From Acanthornis magna (taxonomy: Eukaryota; Chordata; Aves; Passeriformes; Acanthizidae): DNA of 64,000 bases. A program made the position numbers and the translations under genes. The notes beneath the pieces were generated by a model, which saw only the letters and a list, made by a program, of their open reading frames with translations, was not told where the DNA came from and did no database searches. Below, piece by piece: positions 24,254 through 37,900 of the stretch. Every line of letters starts with the position of its first letter. Positions within the stretch are counted from its first letter, which is position 1. Location of the stretch: positions 4,387,001 to 4,451,000 of the forward strand of contig JAWUZG010000173.1 of NCBI GenBank assembly GCA_036785705.1. The letters are read 5' to 3'.

Positions 24254-27200
24254 TTAGACAACTTTGACTGGGTATTTCATTAGAAACATCCTGTGATGTT
24301 TTCTGGTTTCTTTTTTTTTTTTTTCCCCAAACAAAACATCAAAATGCCTTTGTTAAAATATCTATTGCTTTTTCAAGAGCACATCCTGAAGGGTGAAACA
24401 TAGATGAAGAACTTGGCTCTTTCTTAAGGGAAGGTGCAGTACCTGGTGACCAATTCCCCTAGAAATTGCAGTGAATTATCAGAAGTAAAAGATCTGTTCT
24501 TAACTTCACTCGATATGTTCCTTGAATTGTTTCCTTCAAAACTATATTTCCCCAGAAAGCAGATCCCTTTAACATCTAAATTACAAAAAAACCCTAATTT
24601 CCCCTCAAAAAGCAGTTTTAGAAGGAAAAAAATTCAACCAGTCCTAGTCAATGGCATCACAGTGACTTACATTAGTTCAAGATTGATACTCATTATTGTA
24701 CTCATATGGACATTGAAAAGTTTAGTGTTTACAATGTTTCACTGAAAAGCTAAAATTATTACACAATTATCTCTCACAAATGTTAAACAGTGGCACCTGA
24801 GATAGCTCATGTCTTAAGTATTGAAAAAATTTCTGCAGGGTCTCAAATAGCGTTGTTGATATTTATAGAGTCTTCCAGGGCAGTCTTGTTAATAAACAAC
24901 TGTAGAAAAATATAAACATTTGTACTTAGTATTTCTTTGGATTAAAAGCTACATAAACTATGTGGTAAAAGGAAATAAATATTTTTCATCAAAATATTTA
25001 TATTTCAAATTGATCTAAGGTTCTCTCTTTGACAATATAAAGCTTCTAATACAGACAGCTGATGTTCTCTTGTCTCAAACCCCAGAAAAGAGTACCACAG
25101 TGTGTCCCATGATTTTTACTGGTGACCAGTTCTTGAGTGGGATCTTAATTTCCTTAATTTAACTGGGACCCTCATCCCTTGACTGAAGGAAGCTGATGGA
25201 TTTATTCACAAAATAGAGTAACTGGTAAGAAGAGATATGGTTTTTAACTTCTTCTGAAAGTACTGGTTTTATACATTTCTTCTCCTGGGAAAATATGTAA
25301 TTTTTCCAGCACACTCTTCTAAGAAAAGAAAACTAGCCCAGTACAGGGAAATTCACTGACACCATCATCAGAACAAAGAACCTTCTAGGTAGGTGTGGGA
25401 AGTCCAGTTTTGTTTTTTGTTGGCTGAAGGTAGCTACAGCAAAAAAAACAAAAAAAGCAGGAAAACCAGCAAAATAACAGCAAAATGTGCTGTTTTGAGG
25501 TGTTTTAGCAGAATGACAACTTTTCTGAACATAATTTTGATGTTCCTTGCTGTGACCATGTGCTAACACGGTGCTGGGCATCATCCCCACTTATCAGGCT
25601 CCTTCCAGGATAGTTTGCAGTAACAAGTGCATATCTATTCTCTTTTATTTATTTTTTTTTTTTAAATGATGGATTTTTTTAGTGTCTCTGACCCTTATCC
25701 CCAAATTATAAAATGTCTAGTTGCTATTTACTCTTCACCGAAGAGATTCTCTTGGCTTTCTCTTTTCCGCATATACATAGATTTCTCTGCCTAGAAATGT
25801 TGTTCAGGAAGTGCTTAGACCCGTCATACTGGGGACATTTAGGTAACTATAAAGGTAGTAATCCTATCCTTTGCCCGTGTGGTATCTGTAGTGTTTTTTT
25901 CCCAAAAAACTTCCACACAGGGAATAAAATGACTGGAATTTCCCTAAGCCCTGCAAATTACTTTCTTCTCTTTCCCATACCCCACATCTCTTTCACTACT
26001 GAGATTAAGAAGTTTATAAAATACAACTTGTTACAGTCATGAGGGATTACTACTATATATTATCACTCACAGCTCATTAACCCTGAAGCCCTGCTAACTA
26101 AGAAAATCCTGTCTAATGAGGTTTCCTTCACTGCACTAAAGAACAAAAGGTCTCAAAGTTTTGCCTATTACCAATCTCCCTCAAATTATTTTCCCGTAAT
26201 TAAAATGGAACTTTAAGGACATTAAAATACAAACCTGAATTTCTCCTACTCAAGAAAAAACATATCCACCCCTTTTCCAAGATTACAAAGGATCGTCAAA
26301 CTGATAAATAGAAGGGGAATGCTTTTCTAGTATTTTCTACCTTTCGTCAAATGTAAAAAAATCCTACTATTTGAAATAAGGGATATGACTTCTGGGCATT
26401 TTATACCTAATTCTATTTTGGTGTGAACATCCCCACCTTTCAATGACATTAATGGGAGTCAGGCTAGTTTTCTTCTGGGCTAAATTAGGATTCTTTGTCA
26501 AGAATTTCAAAAGCAACTGGACAACTTGTCAGGTATCCCAGTGATAAGTGTGATGGAAGAGTCTAAATTAGATTGTCTTGACAGGAGAAAAAAATAAATC
26601 TATTTACTATTATTTACATTATAGAAGTACTTAGAGGATCCAAAAGGGATTGAGAAACTCATTTTGAGACTTCTGAGACAAAGAAAGTAGTATTACAAAA
26701 TAAATCATATTACATAAAACATTAAATGTCCCAGATTCCAGTGTTAGGTGAGCACATTAATGTCTTTGTATCTTACATTTTTTTTAAAAGGAATTAAACA
26801 ACAACTCCTCAATAGTTCATCAATTAATGAACAACTTTTGCAGTTTCAGGCCAAAGTGTAAATATCATGTGTTCATATGGTAAATAAAAAAATACAAAGA
26901 AAATTAAAATGGAAAAGCAATTGATTGTGTCATAAACAAGAAGATGTTTAAGGACAGAGGTGCAATACCTTTCAGGTATCTAGTTTTCAAGATTTTCTGT
27001 CAGGACACTCTTAACTTTGCACGTTGGTAATAGCAGTGCCTCTAATTGTATATTTTAAATGCCAGGCTAAATTATTCTTTTGATAACTCAGTTTGTAGGG
27101 TGGTTATCATGCATTCACATTCAGGTCCCAAAGAAAATAAAGTGCAGTTATTTCACAAAACTCTCCATGAATCCTTAGAGTTATCTGTGAATGACTGAAG

Positions 27201-28136
27201 TGATTCAGACACTCCATCCATTTTTATATATTTAATATCAAAGACCAGAAGAAAAAAAAATGTAAGCAGAGGTTTGGTGAGGTGTCAGCAAGTGTTTGAT
27301 TGTTCAACTACTGCTTATAATACCTCTGTCACCTCTGTGTTCCTTCAAAATGTCACTGTAGGAGCTGGACATATTCTGTGTCCACTTAGGAGTGACTATT
27401 AGAAGGCTCATTCCTTAGACAAGGAGCGGGCAAATAAAGTTTTAAATATGCATCTGGTGAGCGGTTTCTGACTTGGAGACAATGTTTACTTATAGCTGAT
27501 GAAGTCCTTCACAACATAAACTGAGGGAGATTCTGATACTCTGTTGTCAGTGATGATTGATCTGTCAGGAGCTAAAGGAAAAGCAGCTCAAACCACAGGG
27601 AAAATGTAGAAAAAAAGGAGGAGAATGCTCATACTAATTCTCTGTGCAAGAATTTAAAGTGTTAATACTCAAACTAAATTTGAGTAGCCTGTGCTGGCCT
27701 CCAAGGCCCATTGTGACCTCTGTAACCTGTACCATTTCTCTTCATTATCGTTCTAAATTATTTTATTTACATGTCTGAAAGTGACTTTGTGTTCACCTCC
27801 TAAACCAGGAAGCCCTGTTGCCACCCTGGCTGCTGCTAATGCTCCCTATAGGAGACAGACTTTAATTGTAGCTTCTCTCAGATGTAAAAGATAGGCAGCT
27901 AAAAATATGATGAATTTTGAAGAACTTTCCTCAGACAGGAATGTGAAACAAAACAAGAAAAGGCTTTTATGTATCCAATGTACTTTCTTTACAAAGGACA
28001 TCCACGGTGACTCAGATTAGTATACAATTGACTGCATCACTAGTAAAAATGGGGCAGTCTGAAATCCTCGTGTCTATTTTTGGCTTTTCTAGTAATTTTG
28101 TCTGGTTCATGTAATTGTTCTATTTTTCTTTCTTAC
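24254..28136. other. Unique AT-rich sequence, no gene recognised
   Basis: Open frames at 24434-24745, 25333-25590 and 25713-26042 show no domains. 'ttcaatgacattaatgggagt' at about 26441-26461 resembles the core of an old amniote repeat. No further structure was seen. Confidence 0.5.
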
Positions 28137-28245
28137 CTTTTTTTCCTCACATAGTCTTTCTTTGACGTGTTTCCAGCCGGGAAGATGGAGCGGGAGAAAG
28201 TCTTAAAATGAGCTTAGTAGAAAAGATGCTTAGTGGATTAGGGGA
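28137..28245. other. CpG-bearing block with splice-like signals on both strands
   Basis: The reverse strand carries GAAAAAAAG|GTAAGA (donor at 28133-28138), preceded by a short open frame containing FSRSIFPAGNTSKKDYVRKK. The + strand carries a strong acceptor (tttctttgacgtgtttccag, ending at about 28176) followed by a short frame KMEREKVLK and stop. Four CpGs in about 45 bp stand out in this CpG-poor window. At most one orientation can be a real exon. Confidence 0.15.
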
Positions 28246-30586
28246 CTGTAATGATAAATAATAACTACAACTGACTTTCTCCTTTCTCTAGCCTTTCTTC
28301 TTTCTTTTTAGGATGAACTATGTCCATTCTCCTAAAATGGGCTTTCGTGAGTTTAAATGACATTGCCAAGTGAGCAACAAAAAGGAAATTTTTACACCTC
28401 TGTCTGTTGCCACAGTGATTGGTTGTAGAGTGGTCACTCTACTTGTAGTACTTTGGGGTTTCTTTTGTTACTCTGCATTATTTAATGGTTTGGTTTGTTG
28501 TTTTTTTTAAAGGAAAAATATTATTCTTATCCTATACTAAAGGTTCAGTTCAAACACCTGAATGTTTTCTACTGGCTTTATCTTCCTGAGCTATGTTTGT
28601 TTTTCTAACTTGTTAGCTTTTAAAAATTTATTTATTTGTTTATCTATTTATTTATTTATTAGATCTTACTTTGTCAGATAGCTATGAGGAAAGAGCACTA
28701 AGTTTCCACAATCCTGTGTTTCACATATAGGCTTTGGTTCTGAACCTAATATCAGGTTTTAAAACTAAGTATTCCTTCTGCTGAATTTGATGTGACATGG
28801 GCTGGGCTCTTGAGGGGTACGAGCACATCTGGAGCACTGGTTTCAGCACCCCCATCTCCCGTGGGTTTACATGGATGATGGGACTAAGCATCCTGCATGA
28901 AATAGGATGGATCTTTCAGGCTTTAAGTGCAAGCAGCCCTTTCAAAAATGGGTCTGGAGCAGACCTGCTAGGTGAGCTGAATAGAAGCCTCCATCCACTC
29001 AAGGCCCGCCATAAGCCTCTCTCTGCTAAAACTGGCTTAAATGTACATTGCAGCAGGTTTTATTGTGAACTTCTCTTTGGCCTTCAACAAGTAGTCAATA
29101 GCCCTGCAGATTATATTCTCCTCTGCCATCCTGATTGCTGGAAGCATCCATCCGGAACTAAGCCACTACAGTAAACAGAGTGGGGTGCGAATTTTTCAAC
29201 AAAACACTTTTTCATCAGAAAAAGGTGATTCATTGAAACTGAAACCTTTCACAGAAAAGGGCTGGAGTCATTGATTTGTTGTTGTTGTTGTTGTTTCGTA
29301 GTGGCAAAAGAAAAAGCTGGGGACTTACTGCTTTTCTTTTAGGTAGTTGAAGCAAATAACATTTTCCATTTCTAAAAGTAATTGAGCAAATGTCAATACA
29401 AGATTACCCTATGCCAGATAATTTAATAATAGAAATTGAGTATTTTTATTTATGTTTTTATTTATGTTGAAGAAAAAGTACTCTTTCTCCCATATTTTCA
29501 ATTTATATTTATTTTTTAAGGGCTTTATGCTATTTGAGGCTAAACTAGAATTTTTTTGATAGATAGTGAAACAGGTTCCAACACACACATAGAGAAGATA
29601 ACCAAGAACTTAAGGAGATTTCAATTTTCTTTTTCAAGTGGTTAATGAAATCAACTAGTAGGCAGTCTCCATGAATACTGTGGCTCTATCCAACTTTTAG
29701 AGTATAAACATGGGTTTAGGTTATTATTTCTGATTAGTCTGAATAAAAATAATTGACATAAATATAATATTGAAAAACAATATGTGAAATTTAATATAGA
29801 GAAAAAGTAATATCTGAATATACTGTTCATCCAGTGAAATGCCAAAGATAAAAATCTTAAATCATCATAATATTCATCTACAGGTTTGCCATGCAATGAA
29901 AATAGAACAATTGTCTGGTTAATTTCTCTTTCTTTGAGCTATTGAACTTTTCAAATACATTTCTTAAGAGGGTGGTACCAGAAAAAATGTCCGGAAAAGA
30001 AATAGGATGTGAAGACACATGGTGTCTTAAGACAAAGAATGGATCTGGGTGAGAAGAAATACCTCTTCTAATAAACATTTTCCTCATAAATTCAAAGGAA
30101 TAGCATGAAACTGTATTGCCTAAACCAAAATACATAATGAAGAAAGCAAAATTACATTACTCAGAACAAGTGGTAAGACTTTACGCCAGGCAATCTGCAT
30201 GGCACAACCAGAACGTTGTTACATTAGAGAATCTGATAAGAATATTAAAATACTAAGGCATGAAATTTAAAAGCACAGTGAAAAAGAAGAGAAGAAAAAA
30301 AAGAGGACATGTGTCACAGTAAGCGACAAAAAGACCTCTTTTGCTTGCAGACAAAAATAGCACATACAGTTTGCTTGCCTCAGCAGAAACTAATGTGAGG
30401 TGAAGGAAAGCGTAGAAAAAGAAATGATCATAGCAAATTAATATGGACCTTCTGAGAAAGCAGATCAGGAAGTGTTTTTTGCAGATAATAGAGACCCACA
30501 TAAAAACAGGCTGGAATAGTGATGGTGAGCTTTTTGCAAACACCCTGGTGCTGAATGAGATAGAAAATGTACAGCATGTTATCATC
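28246..30586. other. Unique sequence with ATTT and GTT microsatellites
   Basis: An ATTT-rich stretch lies at about 28622-28662 and a short (GTT)n at 29276-29296. The 125-codon open frame at 28797-29174 has no recognisable domain, RNA-binding or membrane signature and is treated as unproven. Confidence 0.5.
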
Positions 30587-30610
30587 TAAAAAGGGCTTGT
30601 GCCCTTTTTA
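30587..30610. repeat. Perfect 10-bp hairpin, 4-nt loop
   Basis: TAAAAAGGGC and GCCCTTTTTA flank the loop TTGT with no mismatch. It resembles a bacterial terminator, but in this eukaryotic context that role is not expected. Confidence 0.9.
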
Positions 30611-32097
30611 TAAGGCTGCTTCATCCACTGAGGAAACCAGTCAAAAAGATCAAAGGCTGTGCTGGGTTTAGTTCTCCCCAAGAATCCGAAGCTGAATGAA
30701 AAATAGAAGCAACCACAGAGTGTCAAACAACATAGAGGATCTCAACTAAAATATTCTGTTTTCTCCCCAATCACTAGTGTATTAGCTGAGCAGAGATAAA
30801 AGAAAAATCATTATAATCTTCATAATGCTAGCCATGAATCAGAAACACATGGACTGCAAAGCAGGAGATTTCTTCTTAGGCTGAGGTTTGTATTTACAAG
30901 TGAAGGGAACAGAGGTTTGTCTAAAATCAGGGATCAGATTTCCCAGGGACAGAAGATGACGAATTATCAAAGGATGTAGAGATAATGTTGGCAATGGCAT
31001 GTAGCACTGGGGATTGAGATAAATGCATTGCTGCTCTGTCTGATACTGGAACAAATCTGAAAGATATACAGGAAAGAATGAAAATGTTAAACCCGGGGTT
31101 TGTCTAATCGCTTCCAACTTTGATGAGTCCCTGTGTTCCTCTGATTATGTTCTCTGCAGACATCACCCTCACTCCCCAGCACACATGCACAAATCCTCAC
31201 CTTCCCAGGATCAGGGGAGGGTGGCAGACTCAATCATTCCAAGGACCTTGAATTGTTTCACAGCAGTAAATGAAGTCTGACCATAGAATGACAATTTCAT
31301 GAGAAATGCTTTGTAATATCCCATTAGTGAAATTATGCTCATGTGCACATGGAGCCAGGTTTCTGCTCTTGAGGCTGTTTTTGAGCTTGACTGTAGCAAT
31401 TGGTGACACAGATCCTTTCTGAGGAGTACATTTCCCATCTGGCACTAAACATCCTGAAAGTGATTTTGAAACTGGTGTGATGATCATTGTCATGATATGG
31501 AGACAAATTAGTCTTCAGGTCTTTTACAGTGTGAATGAAAGTATCATCCCTCAGGAGTACAGAAACGTTCTGTCTTTGTGAACTGACCACCAAAAGATCT
31601 TTTCCTCATCAAATTAAATTTGCTTTTTCTTTTTTTTTCCCCTCATTTGTTAAATTGTAAAGGAGCATTTTTCAGGTGGCATCCCACAAACAACAGAGCT
31701 TCCTTCTCTCTCCTACACTATTTTTACACCTCAATATACCATTATAAGGCTGATTGATCTGCTACACAGCTCCTGAGCAAACTGATGCAGCATAATCTCT
31801 ATTGATGCCCAAGGAAGTAGAGAGCCCTGTTCCAAATGAAACACGGGGTTTGGGTCAGATCAGCAGTAATTTGCAGTAGCCTGAGCTGTGTACTCACTAG
31901 GGCAAGCTCTGGTTTAGTTGATGCAGATTTCATGGATGAATCATGCTAATTTAGAAGAAAAAAGGGATGGTGACCAACCCAACCTGTAATTCCCATCAGA
32001 TGGAACACCTGAAAAACATAGGGTGATCTCCAACAAAACTACAGTGAAACATTTCAGATTTTTAAATACTGTTGTTCAGCATTCACATCAATTCAAG
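30611..32097. other. Unique sequence, nothing recognised
   Basis: Overlapping reverse-strand open frames at 31211-31593 lack domain signals and read in several frames at once, typical of chance. Confidence 0.5.
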
Positions 32098-32104
32098 TGC
32101 GTGT

Positions 32105-32150
<46 letters not shown>
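32098..32150 (+). repeat. (TG)n dinucleotide microsatellite
   Basis: About 26 TG units with one A interruption. Confidence 0.97.
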
Positions 32151-33436
32151 TACGAGCATAGAGGAGTAAGGGAGTATTTTAACTTCTCCCTCACAGATGC
32201 TAATGAAAAAAGGAAAAACCCTCAAGATTCAGACTTTCTGTGTCAGTTATCCTGAAGTGGACCTATTTCTCTTTTAGAAGGATTCTTTAACAGATATATT
32301 AATTGACTTCTCTGCTAAAAATAAAGAAAAAAGGAAAAAAAGGTAGTGAGAACAATGTTGTTTGCAGGATTATATTTATTTTTTTTGCCTTTCTAATATT
32401 TTTGTGGTCATCATACTATCTATATATTATTTCTAGAAATTCTAGAGTACATACTGCTAGAAATTTTGTGTCACAGTGGAAAGACTTAATACAAATTAAC
32501 TTGATATTTTCACATAATAACACATATCCATCAATGAAAATTAGTTTGTATTGCAAAATTTAATAAAGAAAAGTATTTAATTTACAGGAAGAATTGTATG
32601 GATTTTATCTGGTTGCAAGGTTTATTTTTTTCTTTGCTTTTGCTGTTTAATAGAGTTAGGCCAACAGAAATATTTTAGGTGTTTGTGTAGATTTTGAAAG
32701 CTCCTTATTTTTTAAAAAGATGAAAAAAAAAAGCTTTTAAACATGTTAGTTATAAAAATGCTTTTAATAATGTCTCATTTATTCATTAAGAACCACTTGA
32801 TATCACTTCTATTAATAACAGTAAGAAAGAAATAGACTCATATTCTCTACTGGATTGAACAGAATATTTTATTTAAGTCTGAATTCCCCTTTAGATTTCC
32901 TAAAAATGTCAACAATAAGCATTTATTTTTAAATATCCCAACACATTTAATAAATTAGAATAATCCTTCTTTTTTTTTTTTTTTTTAATGTTATCTAAAA
33001 TGCCCTATACTTCCTATATCTCACCTCTCCCACATCCAAGGTTTAAAGGAATCACACCATGAATATAGACTCAAATGTTGTACACTTGTCCTTAATGATA
33101 AAGACATCAAGATTAATGTAATATAACTAAAGTTGTGGGACACTTGCTCTTTTCTGGTATAGATGCGTTCAGATTTCTGGACTATTTGGACTTGGATCAT
33201 TGGGGACAAAAGGTTTTTTTGACAATATCCATAAAAGATGTGAATATTTTGGTAGAGACTGAGAGGGAATTCCCATTCTTTGTCAGTCATGATTACTGGC
33301 CATTCTTTGTAAACCTTGTTTTGGGTTCAAGTGTTATTAACATTTTAGCACTGATCAGAATATGTAAGAAATCATGCAGTGAGTGGCATTCAACAGTGCA
33401 TTAATGTAGAGAATGAGGAAACACGTGAATAACAGT
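32151..33436. other. Unique AT-rich sequence, nothing recognised
   Basis: A poly-T run at about 32971-32986 is the only low-complexity feature. Open frames at 33021-33404 on opposite strands are unsupported. Confidence 0.5.
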
Positions 33437-33530
33437 GTCCAGTGGAAGGTGTGTCATGGCAGGTGGGTTAGAACTAGAGGATTTTTAAGGTCCTTTCCAA
33501 CCCAACCCCCTCCAGAATTCCATTATTCAG
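33437..33530 (+). mobile_element. CR1 LINE 3' terminal stub
   Basis: 'cagtggaaggtgtgtcatgg', 'ggttagaactagaggatttt' and 'aaggtcctttccaaccca' are the last blocks of a CR1 tail in sense orientation. The terminal octamers (ATTCTATG) have decayed to 'aattccattattcag'. Only about 95 bp remain. This is the only + strand CR1 I recognise in the window. Confidence 0.85.
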
Positions 33531-34800
33531 TGGCTGAAACACTGAGGAAAGAGGTCATATTCTTCATTGAGGACAGAAGAAACTAGACCACGGTTCCAGC
33601 CACTGAAAAAGACTCTTTGGCATCTCTTTCCTTTTTTATTAAATATTAAACTTTTCAAGTAGATACTGAGCTGCTCAGGGAATCTAAAGTACAGACTAGT
33701 CACAACTTGATGGTGCAGACCTCATATTTCAACACTAAGCTAAACACAGCTATGAGATGGGAAAATAGGTCAAACATTTCAAAAGCCCAGTCATTCTGAG
33801 TGATCCTTTTTTCTCCTTTTTTTTTTTTTTTTTAATTAAGAGTTTCTAGCTAATGTCAATGTGTTGGAAATGTTGCTAAATGAGAGTGACTTCATATCTA
33901 TGTACACTTCTGTTATTAGAACACTCTGAGCTCAATCAGCAGAGAACTGATGTTATGATTTACCTCAACTTTCAGTGAACTTCATATTTGCCTAATCTGC
34001 TTACCATTACATATTTTCTCTAGTAAAAAGCCTTGCATTTTCAAGCTGCCCAAAAATAGGTAGGCACAAAATCATCTTTATCTGGAAATCCCAAGCTACT
34101 GATTGTGGCAATTCATATATAATCCTCTTTAGGGTTCTCAGAGTAGGTCATTTTCCTGAAATACCATAAGGATAGGCAAAACCATCAAGGGCAGAATGAT
34201 TCCCAGGGTAAAAAAGAAAATGACTCTGACATGGCTGTGTATTGTAAATTTGCTAAATCTATGTAAAAAGAACCTGATTGCATTTGTATGGGAGGGGATG
34301 GAAAATAACTGGTTGTCACTACAAGGAATAGAGCTGTGACAGTGCCAGACCCTAAGTCTGGGAGCAATAAATTAAAATTAAAAGCCTAGAAGGACTTAAA
34401 CTGGAGCAAAATATTTCCCCAGACTTGATCAAATATGTATTTTTAGGTTATGTCTCCTGTACCAAATCCTATAAGACAGACAAATGTCTGTCTTTCAGGT
34501 AGGTTCATTCTGCTCTGCTTAGAGCAGTGTTCTTCACTTTCTTCAGTGTTTGTGTGAAGATGGGAAACACTTTGGAAAACCATGCTTGGAGGATGAACCT
34601 TTATTTCAGGACAACTCTCTAAACATAAAGGAATTATGGAGCCTATGTCACAAATCTTTCAGTTTTTGTGCCACATCCTTACACAACTGTTTAAATGAGA
34701 ACTGGAAAGAAGGACTTAATTCTTACTTTTTCATATCCTGTGTGAACTTTCTAATAAAGAGTTATATTTGCTGTTCCTAGCATATAATGATTTGTGTGAG
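33531..34800. other. Unique sequence, nothing recognised
   Basis: A poly-T stretch at about 33817-33832. No repeat family or coding exon was identified. Confidence 0.5.
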
Positions 34801-34990
34801 GTTTTTTTTGGGTTTATTTGTTGTTTTGGGGGGGGTGGGTGTATTTGGGGGGATCAGGGTTTTTTTGTTTGTTTTTGGTGGGGTTTTCTTGGGGGGTTTT
34901 GTTTGTTTGTTTGTTTGTTTGTTTGTTTGTTTGTTTGTTTGTGTTGGAGTTTTTAGGAGTTTGGTTTGGTTTGGTTTGGTTTTTTATTTT
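34801..34990 (+). repeat. G/T-rich tract with (TTTG)n core and G-quadruplex motif
   Basis: G-runs at 34828-34859 are followed by TTTG repeats (about 34903-34941) and TTGGT repeats to 34981. The G-run part has four runs of at least three G with loops of 1, 7 and 4 nt, a canonical intrastrand quadruplex motif. Phe/Val/Gly-rich frames across it are artefacts. Confidence 0.92.
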
Positions 34991-37900
34991 TCTCCCTCTT
35001 ATTGGCCCAACAATAAAAAACATAAGCATGGCCAGAGATCTAAGATATTTTGTGAACTTTTGGAACCTGAAGATTGAGGTGGGAACTTTATTGAGGCAGA
35101 ATATACACTTTGGGTGTTGCCCTTGAAGAAGTGTAGAATTTAAATATTAAAAAAAATTAGCAGAGAGCATAAACTACTCTAAGCACCCCATGTAGATTAA
35201 CCATGAAAGATCTCACCTTTTAAAATAATAGCAATGCCGGTTGTGGAGCGTGAGCAGTGCTTTGAATTACAACGGATTGCTGGATGCATTAGCCACAATA
35301 TCAAACGCAGTCAAATTAAAATGTTCCCTTCTGACATTTTCAATTAAACCCCATCAAGCTTCCAAACAACCTAGGAAAACTAAATAGACTGTGTGAGCTG
35401 ATGGAAAAGGCAACCTGACATCTTCTCCTTCCAAAAATTAGATTAAGCATCAATGTTGTTGCAAAAATCTGTACCAGAACATTAAACAATCAAGAACTGG
35501 CACAACAACACTGACCAATGGCCCATCTACTCTCGTGTTGTACCAATTGGTTGTGACAGAGGCCAATACTGAACTCATCAGAGGAAGAAAAAAGAGTTAT
35601 AATTGCAAGACCTTGCGATTTCAGGATGTTTTCCATTCAAGCACCCCTAAGCTAAATTTGATTTTGGTGTTTGTATGGTTGCCTTGACCTAGCAGTGTGC
35701 AGTTACTAGTGTTTGTGTGGACAAACCCCTTTTGAGTTTGAGAGGTGCTGTGATACACTTCTCAGAAGTGGGAAGCAGGAAACTGCCTGGTTGTTTCAAG
35801 GTGAGAGAAGGTTTCTGAAATAGGATTGCAAAGATAACCTGCATAGTTTGAAGACACATTTAGGGGAAATGAAATCAATATTCCCTACAGCCTCTCATTC
35901 AGATCCATCACATGGCCAAGGACTATAAAGTAGATCTCTTGGACCTTGGAGAATGCAGAGGGGAAGAGTTGCTTCTGGAATGATCCACACAAGGAGAAGG
36001 AACACAAGGAGAAGGTGACAATTGTACAAAGGTACAAGCAAATCCTCGTACATAGGGCCTGGGAGGTGCCTGGTGAGGTCATCCTTAAAAAGTCAAACCA
36101 GAAAACTTCTTTCCACAGGCAGCTTTTTGGTAAATTTAAGAACTTTTCAAGTAGGACAACCCTGCAGTTTCGCAGAACAGCCTCAGAAAACTGTGCCTGA
36201 ACTTGTCTTTGGGTCACCTGACTCAAAAGTCATCTTCACATAATCAAGGAATTGACCTCGTCTCTCTCAGGATAAATGTCAGGGCTTAGAGGTTCTCTGG
36301 CTCACTGAGTCTTCAGCTCTGTTTTGGAAGTGTGAAGCAAAATGGCAAAGCTGAGAGAAACAGTCTTGATTTCTGGTCCTCAGCTAGAATCGGTCTAAGA
36401 AAGGCTCTTGTCTTCTTAGCGCCCAGGATATTCCAATTTGCTTTGTGCAAGCAATAAGGAAAGTCAAGTTTTAGTTTTTAGGTGCATAAAATATATATAT
36501 AGTGTATATATATTTTGATATATAGTGCGCAAATAACCCAGGAATAGGGGACAGAAATAATACAGATTTTGTTCACAATGGTTTTACTACTAGAAGTGTC
36601 TTGGTAAAGATTCAACTTCTCTGCTCAACATTTACAGCTGTGTCTGCCCTGAAATAAAGCCAGAGAGAATTCATAAATGTGTGCAAGATGTTTGCATGTC
36701 TAGTTTTTGTGTGGTTTAGTCAGTCTCTTCTTGTCTCTCTTCTTTTTCTTTGTGACTTCAGAGTCCTATTGTAGGAAGAAAATAACTAATGCATTGTAGA
36801 TCAGGTAAAAGGTAAAAGTTTATCTGATCTACATAAATTCTAAGTTAATCTGGAACATAAATAAAGAAACAAATAAGTCCATAACACCCTTTTACCAAAG
36901 TCCCCAAAGGCTTAAAAAAAAATAAAAAAGAAAACAGATGGAACCACCTTTAAAATAGGTGTAACTACATTTCAGTTTAGATCTTTATTCTTGCAAAACT
37001 TGATATTTTTGAGTCCCATTTTGTTTTTTTTTTTCAGCCCGCTTCATTTTCATGCTATCTTTTTCCATTAAGCTCACACAGTGTCTGACTATGATGAGGA
37101 CAAACTTCTGGCACTGTTGTATTTGTAAAAGAAACATGCACACACAGCTAATAAGATTTATAGCACAGAAGCATAATAAATCAATGCAGAATTGAGTGAG
37201 TTGTATTAAGGGAAAGTGAAAATAAGATTTCTCGTTCTGAAATGGATCATAAGGCCAACTGAGAATTGGGTATTGCCTGAGAACTGGTGTGTAGTACCTG
37301 TTATTTCTTACCCTTTTTCTGCATTTTCAAAGTAGACTTTAACACCTGAACTTATTCCTTCTAATTAAAAAGAGGACAACTGAGGTACCCAAGTGAGGAG
37401 CCAAATGAGATTTACAAATGTGAAATTAAAAGACAAAAAGGATTTTATAAGAAATGTCTTTTCATTGTGTGATCAGCCTAGTCAAGCAAAACTTCCTACA
37501 ATAAGAAAAATACCTAGTAGTTACAGAAATTCTAAGTGATTGGAAATATTTTCATTAATTTTCTACCAGCCCTACTTAGACATAATGTTTCAAGAAGAAA
37601 AGTGAGAATATCAGAGGCAACATCGCATCACACTGACTATAGTGATCATGAGAAAGACCCACAAACTCCATCTGATTGCAGATTTCAGCTTTTGAAAGCA
37701 CAAAATGTATGCAAATGTGTATTATGAGTAGGTCTTTATCTTCACAATACTTTGAACTCACTTTTTTTTGTTCAGTTTGTGACTCAATTAATCATAAACA
37801 AGTCCTCAGGTCACAGTCCGAATCCCACACTGTTAAAGAGTTACATATAAAAATTAAAATATCCTGAGCTCAGCGGGAGAGCAAAAAGGTAAAAGAAAAA

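Noticed and set aside
28270..28350. 35-nt microexon on the + strand after a long T/C acceptor
   Set aside because: The donor reads TTC|GTGAGT without the usual AG, and such short exons need stronger signals.
28797..29174. 125-codon open frame starting MGWALEGYEHIW
   Set aside because: No family recognised, no splice sites or promoter, and composition compatible with chance.
30587..30610. Rho-independent terminator
   Set aside because: The hairpin form fits, but the window is vertebrate nuclear DNA with no bacterial gene nearby.
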